This document shows positions 5,719 through 13,826 of a DNA stretch of 22,224 bases, piece by piece. Each line of letters starts with the position of its first letter. The first letter of the stretch is position 1. The notes beneath the pieces were generated by a model. It saw only the letters and a list, made by a program, of their open reading frames with translations, made no database searches and was not told the DNA's origin. This DNA is from Alkalibacter saccharofermentans DSM 14828 (GTDB lineage Bacteria; Bacillota; Clostridia; Eubacteriales; Alkalibacteraceae), in assembly GCF_900128885.1 (NCBI RefSeq), contig NZ_FQTU01000020.1, positions 1 through 22,224 on the forward strand, given 5' to 3'. Both the position numbers and the translations under genes were made by a program.

Positions 5719-6876
5719 ATGAAAAACAACTATGAAAGAATTCATCTCGCTTCACCCCATATGTCGGGACTTGAGATGGAGTTCATTACTGAGGCATTTG
5801 ATACTAACTGGATAGCACCATTGGGTGAGAATGTCGATCAATTTGAAAAAGATGTATGCGACTATACAGGTGCAGGTTACGGAGTGGCATTGTCCTCGGG
5901 GACCGCGGCAATCCATTTGGGGCTAAAATATCTTGGAGTCAAAAAAGGAGATATCGTCTTTTGCTCGTCTCTTACCTTTTCAGCTTCATGTAACCCCATT
6001 GTTTATCTTGGAGCAACCCCCGTATTTATAGATAGTGAATATGAGTCATGGAACATGTGCCCAAAAGCATTGCAAAAGGCATACGAAGAGTACCCTAACC
6101 CAAAGGCAGTGGTAACGGTGAACCTATATGGTCAATCGGCAGATTATGATAAAATATTAAACATCACTTCAAGACACAACACCCCTGTTCTTGAAGATGC
6201 AGCTGAAAGCCTTGGTGCTACCTATAAAGGCGTGCAGACTGGAACCTTTGGTGATATCGGAGTATATTCCTTTAATGGGAATAAGATAATCACGACTTCT
6301 GGTGGGGGCATGATGGTTACGAAAAATAAGTTAGCGAAAAAGAAAGTCAGGTTTTGGGCATCGCAGTCAAAAGATGATAGGCCTTACTACTTTCACACAG
6401 AGATAGGGTACAACTATCGGATGAGCAATATAGTAGCAGGAATTGGCAGAGGCCAGATGAAAGTCCTTGATGAGAGGATCGCCAAGAAAAAGTACATTTA
6501 TGAATACTACAAAAAAGCTTTTGAGGATATCGATGAAATAGAGATGATGCCTATTGCTGACTTTGGAGAATCGAACTACTGGCTTACCTGTATGACGCTG
6601 AAAGAGGATAGCGAAATTAGCGTAAAAAATATCATAAGCGCTATGGAAAAACAAAACATTGATTCTAGGCATATATGGAAGCCTATGCATACCCAGCCTG
6701 TGTTTGAAAGGTATCCGTTTTTTACGGTGCAGGAAGGTCTAAGCTGCGCTGAGGATATATTCAACAGAGGGATCTGCATGCCAAGCGATACAAAAATGAC
6801 GGATATGGACTTGAAAAGGGTAGCTGATTTGGTTTTAGAACTTTTTGAAGAAAATGTTAGTGCCGGAGCGGTGTAG
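5719..6876 (+). CDS. DegT/DnrJ/EryC1/StrS-family PLP sugar aminotransferase, EpsN/PglE-like
   Basis: Transfers an amino group from an amino acid to a nucleotide-linked keto-sugar, most likely the C4 amination that leads to a diacetamido-trideoxyhexose. Numbering is from the 5719 start. Signatures are SGTAA near 60-64, the cofactor-contacting EDAAES at 159-164 and the Schiff-base lysine at about 189 in SFNGNKIITTSGGG. The length of 386 residues is normal. I chose ATG 5719, 11 bases after AGGAG (5703-5707); the TTG at 5710 is only 2 bases from that site. It is the first gene after the operon promoter. Its pathway partners, an EpsL-like transferase and an EpsM-like acetyltransferase, are displaced 2.2 kb downstream by an unrelated module. 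The dehydratase that supplies its substrate is absent from the window. The family is certain; the exact sugar is inferred from the partners. Confidence 0.93.
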   Translation: MKNNYERIHLASPHMSGLEMEFITEAFDTNWIAPLGENVDQFEKDVCDYTGAGYGVALSSGTAAIHLGLKYLGVKKGDIVFCSSLTFSASCNPIVYLGATPVFIDSEYESWNMCPKALQKAYEEYPNPKAVVTVNLYGQSADYDKILNITSRHNTPVLEDAAESLGATYKGVQTGTFGDIGVYSFNGNKIITTSGGGMMVTKNKLAKKKVRFWASQSKDDRPYYFHTEIGYNYRMSNIVAGIGRGQMKVLDERIAKKKYIYEYYKKAFEDIDEIEMMPIADFGESNYWLTCMTLKEDSEISVKNIISAMEKQNIDSRHIWKPMHTQPVFERYPFFTVQEGLSCAEDIFNRGICMPSDTKMTDMDLKRVADLVLELFEENVSAGAV

Positions 6877-6885
6877 ATAAGAGCT

Positions 6886-6918
6886 AACCACAAAGAGCAC
6901 GAAGGAGCACAGAGTAAT
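6886..6918. repeat. Single diverged, inverted copy of the 8941-9080 repeat family
   Basis: Starting with TAACCACAAAGAGCACGAAGG, shortened here to its core AACCACAAAGAGCACGAAGG, this stretch resembles the reverse complement of the 52-base tandem units at 8941-9080 (about three quarters of positions by eye, with one gap). It lies just after the aminotransferase stop, so copies of one repeat family in opposite orientation bracket the 6.9-9.1 kb module. Confidence 0.45.
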
Positions 6919-6940
6919 TAGGATTTATATAAAATATTTT

Positions 6941-6974
6941 TTTCTAAAGACATCGAATTCGATGTCTTTAGAAA
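6941..6974. repeat. 34-base perfect palindrome
   Basis: The arm TTTCTAAAGACATCGAA (6941-6957) is followed directly by its exact reverse complement (6958-6974). As RNA it would form a strong hairpin with a GAAUUC tip; as DNA it is an ideal dimer binding site. There is no T tract after it on the plus strand. On either strand the neighbouring sequence is only moderately T-rich, so calling it a terminator is uncertain. Confidence 0.8.
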
Positions 6975-7034
6975 TGAGTGGCATAGATAAAGTTAAGAAA
7001 TAAGAGATGAAGCTTTCTCAAAGGTTTGAGGATA

Positions 7035-7081
7035 TGTTATAGTATTAATAGCTGCCGAAGAGTGCCGAAGAGTGCCGAAGA
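7035..7081 (+). promoter_or_regulatory. Extended -10 promoter followed by a 10-base tandem repeat
   Basis: TGT-TATAGT (7035-7043) fits an extended -10 without a clear -35. From about +3 of the predicted start there are nearly three head-to-tail copies of TGCCGAAGAG (7053-7062, 7063-7072 and 7073-7081, the last one base short). The period is one helical turn, so a protein could contact all copies on one face. Autoregulation by the winged-helix protein of the next gene is a guess. Confidence 0.5.
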
Positions 7082-7106
7082 AACATAAGTAGGAAGGAGG
7101 CGCAAA

Positions 7107-8480
7107 ATGAGCTTGCAGAAATCAATACAAGATGGTGAAGGTAAGACAATAGAGTTTAAGGTCGAGTTGCCAAACAGTAATACTTTAGCAAAGACGATCA
7201 TTGCGTTTTCCAATACTGGTGGAGGCAAGCTGATTATCGGTGTTAACGATCAAGGTGAAATCATTGGACTTGAACCTGACGAAAATATTTTTGAACTAAG
7301 GGATAAAGTGGCTTCAATCATCTATGAAACATGTTATCCAGCTGTTCTTCCCGATATCTATACGACAACGATTGATGACCATTTATTGCTGATTATTGAA
7401 GTCTATAGAGGCAATCTATTACCCTATTATTTAAAAGGCAAGGGCAAGAACGAAGGTGTTTACATCAGAGTAGGGGCAACGAATCGCAAGGCAAGTCATA
7501 AAAATATTCTTGAACTGGAAAGACAGCGGATGAATGTCAGTTTTGATCAGGAAGCCAATAGGGAAGTGGATCTTGATTCTTTAGATCTTTCTTCATTAGA
7601 AGCAAGGTTTGCTCAGGCTGGGAAAGTGTTAGACCAACCAGTGATGAAAAATCTAAAGTTGGTTATTGAAGACAATAACACAATCTATCCATCCAATGGA
7701 TTATTGATTTTGCTCGGCAGATTTGAACACGTCAGGATGAAGTGTAGCAGGTTCAAAGGATCCACTATGGATGTATTTTTGGATAGAAAAGAATATAACA
7801 GTGATGTGTTTGCGCAGCTTGAGAATGCTGAAAATTTCATTAAGAATTACATCAAACTGAGTAGCGAAATCAAAGGTTTGCAACGAGAAGATCAATATGA
7901 AATTCCCTTGGAAGCCATTAGAGAGAGCCTTGTCAATGCAGTTGTTCATAGAGATTATTCGAATGACGGTAGGGATATAAAGATTGGTATTTATGATGAC
8001 ATCATCAATGTTGTTTCACCGGGCGGGTTTCCTAGTACTTTAACGCAAGAGGATATTCTTGAGGGTCGCTCTGAAATCCGAAACAAAGTGATCGCCAGGG
8101 TTTTTAAGGAATTGAACTATATCGAGCAGTGGGGCAGTGGCATCCGCAGAATCAAATCGAGCTGTAAAGATAGAGGCTTGAAAGAACCCGAGATTGTTGA
8201 AAAAGGCGATTTTGTGGACGTGAGTTTGTATAGGGATGTTGCCACACAGAAAGAAGTTAGTGAAGAAATTTTAATATCTAATGAGTATCAAGAGTTGATT
8301 TTGGAGTATCTCAAATTACATCAAAATAAAATTACAACAAAAGAAGCTCAAGTTATTTTAGACCTTGGAGAAAGACGCGCTCGTGAAATATTAAAGGCAA
8401 TGATTGATAATGGTATTCTCGAGAGAGTAGGAAGGACCACGAATACACACTATCGTATGAGAGATATAAAAACAAAATAA
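7107..8480 (+). CDS. AlbA_2 (Schlafen-like) / HATPase_c_4 / winged-helix putative regulator
   Basis: Belongs to the large family of predicted transcriptional regulators with an N-terminal AlbA_2 divergent AAA-4-type domain, a GHKL-like ATP-binding region and a C-terminal helix-turn-helix. The AlbA_2 domain spans about 10-135, with IEFK at 15-18, AFSNTGGGKLIIGV at 33-46 and VGATNRKAS near 122-130. The ATPase-like part (about 265-360) shows ESLVNAVVHRDYS near 273-285 and QWGSGIRRI near 341-349. The C-terminal 60 residues look like a winged helix. The length of 457 residues is typical and the gene looks intact, with AGGAGG at the start. It has no role in sugar synthesis and sits between two parts of one pathway, so it probably arrived as an insertion. 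Proteins of this family are often found in mobile or defence contexts, but no partner is seen here. Confidence 0.88.
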   Translation: MSLQKSIQDGEGKTIEFKVELPNSNTLAKTIIAFSNTGGGKLIIGVNDQGEIIGLEPDENIFELRDKVASIIYETCYPAVLPDIYTTTIDDHLLLIIEVYRGNLLPYYLKGKGKNEGVYIRVGATNRKASHKNILELERQRMNVSFDQEANREVDLDSLDLSSLEARFAQAGKVLDQPVMKNLKLVIEDNNTIYPSNGLLILLGRFEHVRMKCSRFKGSTMDVFLDRKEYNSDVFAQLENAENFIKNYIKLSSEIKGLQREDQYEIPLEAIRESLVNAVVHRDYSNDGRDIKIGIYDDIINVVSPGGFPSTLTQEDILEGRSEIRNKVIARVFKELNYIEQWGSGIRRIKSSCKDRGLKEPEIVEKGDFVDVSLYRDVATQKEVSEEILISNEYQELILEYLKLHQNKITTKEAQVILDLGERRAREILKAMIDNGILERVGRTTNTHYRMRDIKTK

Positions 8481-8940
8481 TAGTCAGGCTACAGGCTTAG
8501 AACGAGTAAAATTAATAATTACAGAGATTTTGTAGCCTATGTAGAGTGAGTAACTGCTGACTTTCTGATTGGATATATTTGCCGAGGTGAGTATGGTGAA
8601 GGGATACAAACCGCAAGATGTGGCATGTAGTAAAATTCGGAATACAATATGTTGCATAAATTCATCCTTTTAGCATAATCGGGCGCGACGTGAGTATGCT
8701 GAAAGGATAAAGAAGCTGTAAGGCAGTAAAATCAAGGGTTTAAACAGAAAATCAAGGATGCATATTTTGAAAATATAATTGTAGGCGTAGAACTCAATCA
8801 TAATATCAATTGCTTAAAATAAATATGAAGCTGTCGGATATATCTCTTAGTTTGCTGATAAACTTCAATAATAGATATTTAAAAAATGGAATAAGCGAGT
8901 GGTATTATAGTTTTTGCTTAGTTTAAGTATTTATTATCGC
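8481..8940. other. Noncoding region with hairpins and a duplicated structured motif
   Basis: No gene is visible. AGGCTACA (8486-8493) pairs with 8531-8538. Further on, the core GTGAGTATG-N-TGAA-R-GGATA occurs twice, at about 8587-8606 and 8690-8709, each followed within 40 bases by AGTAAAATY. The second copy is the 3' arm of a 14-base stem: 8664-8677 pairs with 8695-8708 with one G-U and a 17-base loop. This looks like a structured RNA or the remnant of a mobile RNA element such as a group II intron, but I see no domain V and no reverse transcriptase. A possible extended -10 (TGG-TATTAT, 8900-8908) could serve the gene at 9118. Confidence 0.5.
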
Positions 8941-9080
8941 TTTTTACTTAGAGCCCATCACGTTCTTAGTGGTTAAAGCATTTGTTATTGTATTTTTACT
9001 TAGAGCCCTTCACGTTCTTAGTGGTTAAAGCATTTGTTATTGTGTTTTTACTTAGAGCCCTTCGTGCCCTTAGTGGTAAA
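8941..9080. repeat. 52-base tandem direct repeat, about 2.7 copies
   Basis: Units start at 8941, 8993 and 9045 with TTTTTACTTAGAGCCC. The first two are near-identical over the full 52 bases (differences at the T/A after GCCC and at the last base). The third diverges after 9060 and ends near 9080. The array lies directly upstream of the phosphoglycosyl transferase gene, probably within its leader. A single diverged copy in opposite orientation is at 6886-6918. Confidence 0.85.
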
Positions 9081-9117
9081 AAGTTTTTGCATTTAATTTA
9101 TTATCAAGAGGTGTTTT

Positions 9118-9738
9118 ATGTATAGAAGATTTATCAAACGACCAATGGACTTCATTTTGTCTTTGATGGCAATTATCGTTTTAAGTCCTGTACTTATAAT
9201 CGTTGCTATTCTTGTTAGATTGAAGCTGGGTAGTCCAGTACTGTTTAAGCAGAAAAGGCCAGGGCTTAATGAGAAGATTTTCACCATGTATAAGTTTAGA
9301 ACTATGACAGATGAAATAGATGAAAATGGTGAGCTACTACCTGACTCAGTTAGACTTACTAAGTTTGGTAGGATGCTGCGATCTACTTCTTTAGATGAAC
9401 TTCCGGAGCTGTTCAATATCGTTAAAGGGGATATGAGCATTGTGGGGCCGAGGCCGTTACTCATTCAATACTTGGAGCTATACAATGAATATCAAAAGAG
9501 AAGACATGAAGTGAGACCCGGTCTTTCAGGACATGCTCAGGTCAATGGTCGAAATGCGATTAGCTGGGAAGATAAATTCAATCTTGATGTTGAGTATGTA
9601 GATAATGTTAGTTTTATAGGCGATTGGAAGATTATTTTTCTTACTATAAAGAAGGTTTTTGTTAAGGAAGGTATCAGTTCGGATACATCAGTTACGATGG
9701 AGCCGTTTAGAGGTTCAGTTCACCATTCAGATAGCTAA
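9118..9738 (+). CDS. epsL: Initiating phosphoglycosyl transferase, EpsL/PglC-like
   Basis: A monotopic membrane enzyme that moves a sugar-1-phosphate from a UDP-sugar to undecaprenyl phosphate, the first step in building the repeat unit. The length of 206 residues fits the minimal PglC-type form without extra membrane domains. A re-entrant membrane helix (about 11-35) follows the KRPMD motif. Then come FKQKRPG (43-49), the catalytic Asp-Glu pair D93-E94 in SLDELPELFN, SIVGPRPL (107-114) and the RPGLSGHAQVNGRN segment starting at 133. The start has AGAGGTG upstream. It is followed after 44 bases by the PglD/EpsM-like gene, a pairing that points to a diacetamido-trideoxyhexose as first sugar. 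The family is certain; the sugar specificity is inferred. Confidence 0.93.
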   Translation: MYRRFIKRPMDFILSLMAIIVLSPVLIIVAILVRLKLGSPVLFKQKRPGLNEKIFTMYKFRTMTDEIDENGELLPDSVRLTKFGRMLRSTSLDELPELFNIVKGDMSIVGPRPLLIQYLELYNEYQKRRHEVRPGLSGHAQVNGRNAISWEDKFNLDVEYVDNVSFIGDWKIIFLTIKKVFVKEGISSDTSVTMEPFRGSVHHSDS

Positions 9739-9782
9739 AGTACAATCATTAATAAACTATTTCAGAGAGGAATGTACTGTTC

Positions 9783-10403
9783 ATGAAAAACAAGCTGATT
9801 ATTATTGGTGCCAGTGGACATGGAAAGGTTGTTGCTGACATCGCCATAAAAATGAATAAGTGGCAAAGCATCGCATTCCTCGATGATGACGAGTCTATTA
9901 AGACATCTATAGGGTTAGAAGTCATCGGTAAAACTGCTGATGCTTTTACATATAAAGATGAAGCTGATTTCTTTGTTGCTATTGGAAGCAATACAACGAG
10001 GGAGAAGATTCAAGAGAAGTTAGAAGAAGAAGGAATGTCAGTGATTAAGCTGATTCATCCTAGTGCAGTTATTGGTACTGAGGTTGAGATCGGCATGGGT
10101 ACCGCAGTAATGGCGGGAGTTGTTGTCAATAGCTCTACTAGAATCGGCAAGGGTTGCATCATCAACACAAGTGCTAGCTTGGATCATGACAATGTTATTG
10201 AAGATTATGTACATATATCCCCTGGAGTAAGAACTGCTGGGAGTGTAAGTATAGGCAAAGGTACATGGATAGGGATAGGAAGTGTTATAAGCAGTAACGT
10301 AAACATCTGCAGTGGTTGCAAAGTAGGTGCAGGTGCGGTGGTGGTTAAGGATATTACTGAACCTGGGACATATGTTGGGGTTCCGGTGAGGAAGATAGAT
10401 TAA
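9783..10403 (+). CDS. epsM: PglD/EpsM/NeuD-type sugar N-acetyltransferase
   Basis: Acetylates the 4-amino group of a UDP-amino-sugar with acetyl-CoA, the step after the aminotransferase. The N-terminal Rossmann-like part has the glycine-rich GASGHGKVVAD (9-19) that holds the UDP. From about 90 on it is a left-handed beta helix with hexapeptide repeats (IGTEVEIG, IGKGCIIN, IGKGTWIG). The likely catalytic base is H135 in SLDHDNVIEDYVHISPG, with H144 close by. The length of 206 residues matches the family. AGAGAGGAA (9764-9772) lies 10 bases before the start. With the aminotransferase at 5719 and the transferase at 9118 it forms a bacillosamine-type trio. Confidence is high for the family and moderate for the precise substrate. 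Confidence 0.92.
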   Translation: MKNKLIIIGASGHGKVVADIAIKMNKWQSIAFLDDDESIKTSIGLEVIGKTADAFTYKDEADFFVAIGSNTTREKIQEKLEEEGMSVIKLIHPSAVIGTEVEIGMGTAVMAGVVVNSSTRIGKGCIINTSASLDHDNVIEDYVHISPGVRTAGSVSIGKGTWIGIGSVISSNVNICSGCKVGAGAVVVKDITEPGTYVGVPVRKID

Positions 10404-10427
10404 TTTTTTTTGATTGGAGAATTAGGA

Positions 10428-11537
10428 ATGAAGATATTATATGTAACAACAATTTCAAATACAGTAAATGCATTTTTAATTCCCCACATTAAGATGCTTA
10501 TTGATGAAGGACATCAAGTGGATGTTGCTTTTAATATAGAACAGGAAGTTAAGCATGAAATATATGAGATGGGTTGTAAAATACATCAACTACCATTGCA
10601 GAGATCGCCAATTAAACGAGAGAATTTTAGAGCTTACAAAATGCTGAAAGATATCATTATTTCAGAAGGATATGATTTAGTACATACGCACACACCTGTT
10701 GCTTCGGCAATCGTAAGATTAGCCTGTAGAAAACTAAGTAGTGTAAAAGTACTTTATACAGCACATGGCTTTCACTTTTTTAAAGGTGCTCCAATTCGTA
10801 ATTGGTTCATCTACTACCCAATTGAAAAATGGCTTGCTAAATATACAGATACTTTGATTACCATTAACAAAGAAGATTGTGAGAGAGCTAAGAGTCAATT
10901 TAAGGCTAAAAGAGTTGAATACATACCGGGTGTTGGGATTGATATAGATAAGTTCAACAAAGTGGAAATCGACAGATATTTAAAGCGCAAAGAATTAGGT
11001 TTACCAACAGATGCATTTGTTGTTTTGTCGGTTGGGGAACTTAACAAGAATAAAAATCATGAAGTTATTATTAAAGCTATTTCAAAAATTGGTAATCCTC
11101 ATATTCACTATGTAATTTGTGGAGAGGGTCAACTAGATGGATATTTAAGAAACTTAAGCAAACAACTAGGTATAGAAAAACGAGTACATTTATTAGGATT
11201 TAGAAAAGATATTGCAGAGATATGTAAGGCCTCAGATGTGTTTGCATTTCCTTCTTTGAGAGAAGGTTTAGGTATGGCTGCTTTGGAGGCTATGGCATGT
11301 GGGCTACCGATAATTACATCTAATGTTCATGGAATAGTGGATTACTCTAAAAATCGAGTAACGGGTTATAGTTGTAAACCCAATGATATCGAAGATTTTA
11401 CTAATGCAATCCATAGTATATTGCAAAATTATAAGTTCATAGAAGAATTTAGAACTCATAACCTTGATGCAGTAAAAAAATTTGATAAACAAAATGTAGA
11501 AACTAAATTATCTAAAATATATGAAGAGGGGCTTTAA
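10428..11537 (+). CDS. GT4-family glycosyltransferase, EpsD-like
   Basis: A GT-B fold, retaining glycosyltransferase that adds a sugar from a nucleotide donor to the growing lipid-linked unit at the inner membrane face. The acceptor-binding N-half shows HTHTPVASAIVR near 86-97 and TAHGFHFF near 111-118. The donor-binding half has the GELNKNKNHE loop and the EX7E motif in REGLGMAALEAM (E279 and E287). I start at ATG 10428, 8 bases after GGAG (10416-10419), rather than the TTG at 10410. The length of 369 residues is typical. It ends two bases before the next gene. From here the base composition becomes distinctly AT-rich. Donor and linkage cannot be told. Confidence 0.9.
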   Translation: MKILYVTTISNTVNAFLIPHIKMLIDEGHQVDVAFNIEQEVKHEIYEMGCKIHQLPLQRSPIKRENFRAYKMLKDIIISEGYDLVHTHTPVASAIVRLACRKLSSVKVLYTAHGFHFFKGAPIRNWFIYYPIEKWLAKYTDTLITINKEDCERAKSQFKAKRVEYIPGVGIDIDKFNKVEIDRYLKRKELGLPTDAFVVLSVGELNKNKNHEVIIKAISKIGNPHIHYVICGEGQLDGYLRNLSKQLGIEKRVHLLGFRKDIAEICKASDVFAFPSLREGLGMAALEAMACGLPIITSNVHGIVDYSKNRVTGYSCKPNDIEDFTNAIHSILQNYKFIEEFRTHNLDAVKKFDKQNVETKLSKIYEEGL

Positions 11538-11538
11538 A

Positions 11539-12552
11539 ATGGCCAATAAAAAAGTAAGTATTATTGTACCTGTTTACAATGTAGAACAATATCTGAACAA
11601 ATGTATTGATAGTATTATAAGTCAAACTTATAAAGATATAGAAGTGATTTTAATAAACGATGGCTCTAAGGATAGTTCGGGAGAAATTTGTGATAAATAT
11701 GCAAAAAAAGATTTGAGGATAGTAGTTGTTCATAAAGAAAACGGTGGAGTATCTTCTGCAAGGAATAAAGGGCTTGAGGTAAGCACTGGTGACTTTATTA
11801 TGTTTGTAGATAGTGACGATTGGATAGAAGCAGATGCAATTAGTAGCTTGATGGAAATACAAAATGAGATTAATTATGATGTGATAATGTTTGGAATACA
11901 TCGAGAAAATATAATCTTGGGAAATATTACGGCAACTGATTTTATAGCACAATCTTTCAATGACATAGATAAAATAAAAGAAGTGTTGCCTAATTTAATT
12001 AAACAAGAAAGAACTAATTCATTATGGAGTAAAATATATAAGGCAAGTATTATAAAGGATAATAATATAAGTTTTAATGAGTTCCTAAGTATAGCTGAAG
12101 ATGCATTATTTAATTATGAAGTGTTTTTTAAAATAAGATCTTTATATATATCAGAAAAGTGTTTATATCATTATATGATTAGAGATGTAGAGTCTTTAAC
12201 TAAAAGATACAATCCTCTTAAATATGAAATGCTAATGGCTGCAAATGACTATCTTCATAATGCAATCAAGGAAAATGAACATTCTAAAGAGATTCTTTGC
12301 TCAGCTCAATATATAAGAATTAAGAATATTTATTCTTGTTTTTTAGATTTATTTGCAAGTAGTTGCCCTTTAACTATAAAAGAAAAGAAGTCATATATAA
12401 AAAACATACTAGAAAAAGAAGTTCTTAAAAATAATGATAATAACTATCAAATTGAAGATAAATCATATAGAGCACTAAAATTTATTTTATACACAAAGAG
12501 TGTTAATTTAATATATTTTATTGTTTATATAATGTTTATGATAAGAAAGTAG
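11539..12552 (+). CDS. GT2-family glycosyltransferase
   Basis: An inverting GT-A fold glycosyltransferase for repeat-unit assembly. The nucleotide-sugar-binding half is clear: VSIIVPVYNVEQYL from residue 6, ILINDGSKDSSG near 37-48, NGGVSSARNKGL near 68-79 and the metal-binding DSDDW at 91-95. The C-terminal half is variable, as expected for acceptor specificity. I start at ATG 11539 with GAGGGG at 11525-11530; an upstream ATG at 11521 lies inside the preceding gene with no site of its own. Its first 95 residues closely resemble those of the GT2 at 13827, so the two may come from a duplication or share a donor class. Length is 337 residues. Confidence 0.92.
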   Translation: MANKKVSIIVPVYNVEQYLNKCIDSIISQTYKDIEVILINDGSKDSSGEICDKYAKKDLRIVVVHKENGGVSSARNKGLEVSTGDFIMFVDSDDWIEADAISSLMEIQNEINYDVIMFGIHRENIILGNITATDFIAQSFNDIDKIKEVLPNLIKQERTNSLWSKIYKASIIKDNNISFNEFLSIAEDALFNYEVFFKIRSLYISEKCLYHYMIRDVESLTKRYNPLKYEMLMAANDYLHNAIKENEHSKEILCSAQYIRIKNIYSCFLDLFASSCPLTIKEKKSYIKNILEKEVLKNNDNNYQIEDKSYRALKFILYTKSVNLIYFIVYIMFMIRK

Positions 12553-12565
12553 ATGGTGACTACCA

Positions 12566-13825
12566 ATGATATTTGTTTATATGTCTATATTAGTTATGGT
12601 CTTAATAATAACGAGTAGAGTTTATGGAACAATAATAAAGCCAAATATAGTTTTAACAGTACCATGGTGTATATTTGCAGGATTATCAACATTAGGTATT
12701 AACAATCTAAGGACACCCTCCTTGAAAACTCATCTATACATTTTAACATTTATACTGTTTTTTAATTTGATGTACTTTTTATTTTCTCAAAAAAGATTTA
12801 AAATTGATATCTTAACTGAAGATATCAATTATCAATTTAGATATAAACTAATATATTTTAGCAATATAATTAGTTGGATATTTATGATTCCTATTATTTT
12901 AAATGCATATCACATAATTAGTAATTACGGTTTTCTAGCTATTAGAAGCTATGCGTTCGTCTCAAGTGATGTATTGGTTGGAGGATTTGATAAGTTTATT
13001 GCTCAAACTATTATTCGCGGTATATTTCAAGCTACTGTATTATTAGCAATGATTAATATTGCTTTTAAAAAAAAGACACCTTTTTTAACAGTATGCGCAA
13101 TAATTAATGTTATTATATATACATTTGTATTTGGCGGCAGATTCCAAATTTTACAACTAATCATGTATTATTTATTTGCACACATGTTTTCTAAAAAAAT
13201 TATTGTCAATAAGGAATTAAAACGTAAGATGTCATACGGATTAATTGCAATATTAATTAGCACAATGGTTTATGTCACATTAAAGCGTGGTAGCGATAAT
13301 TTTATTTATAGTTTAATTAGTTATTATGCCGGTCCTTTTTCTTTTTTAGATTATATATTAAATAATCCAGAAACATTTGATTTAAATAACTATTTGTGGG
13401 GAGCTGCCACTTTAGGTTTTATAACGGAACCTATAACATTGATACTTAAGCTTTTGTTTAGGTTAGATATTCATATAGCTTCGTATTATATAAATATTTG
13501 TACTCAGCCTTTTTATGAAATAGGACCCGGGAGATATTTCAATGCATTGACAACAGTAATATATCCATTTATAAGAGATTTTGGTTACTTCGGCATTATA
13601 GTAGGTTCAGTATTTTTAGCGGGATTTAGCGGTTTATTAGAGAAGGCATTTTTAAAAAAGAAAAAAATAGTATATTTTTGTTTGTATATTCATTTGATTT
13701 ATATTATTTTCAACTCTATATTAGCGTATAGCCTTTTATCGTATCCATCAGTGATGGTATTGTTTTTTATAATACTATTTTCAACTGGAAAACAAAAAAA
13801 TTATAAAAGTTTGAGGAGGAGTTAG
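12566..13825 (+). CDS. wzy: Wzy-type repeat-unit polymerase, multi-pass membrane protein
   Basis: A very hydrophobic protein of 419 residues with about ten predicted membrane segments and a long extracellular loop (about 255-330) rich in aromatic residues. Conserved-looking spots include FGGRFQ near 189-194, LKRGSDN and GPGRYFNAL in the C-terminal half. This pattern is that of oligosaccharide repeat unit polymerases, which join lipid-linked units on the outer face of the membrane. The position between two glycosyltransferases and upstream of a Wzx flippase fits a Wzx/Wzy locus. The ribosome binding site is weak (GGTGA, 12556-12560). GC content is very low: only 15 of 60 bases at 12601-12660. 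Wzy proteins are too diverse for motif proof, so the call rests on topology and context. Confidence 0.82.
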   Translation: MIFVYMSILVMVLIITSRVYGTIIKPNIVLTVPWCIFAGLSTLGINNLRTPSLKTHLYILTFILFFNLMYFLFSQKRFKIDILTEDINYQFRYKLIYFSNIISWIFMIPIILNAYHIISNYGFLAIRSYAFVSSDVLVGGFDKFIAQTIIRGIFQATVLLAMINIAFKKKTPFLTVCAIINVIIYTFVFGGRFQILQLIMYYLFAHMFSKKIIVNKELKRKMSYGLIAILISTMVYVTLKRGSDNFIYSLISYYAGPFSFLDYILNNPETFDLNNYLWGAATLGFITEPITLILKLLFRLDIHIASYYINICTQPFYEIGPGRYFNALTTVIYPFIRDFGYFGIIVGSVFLAGFSGLLEKAFLKKKKIVYFCLYIHLIYIIFNSILAYSLLSYPSVMVLFFIILFSTGKQKNYKSLRRS

Positions 13826-13826
13826 G

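Noticed and set aside
8481..8940. Group II intron remnant
   Set aside because: Some stretches look similar in style, but there is no GUGYG-type 5' end, no domain V and no reverse transcriptase; identity left open.
8941..9080. CRISPR array
   Set aside because: Units are contiguous 52-base repeats without unique spacers and no cas gene is present.
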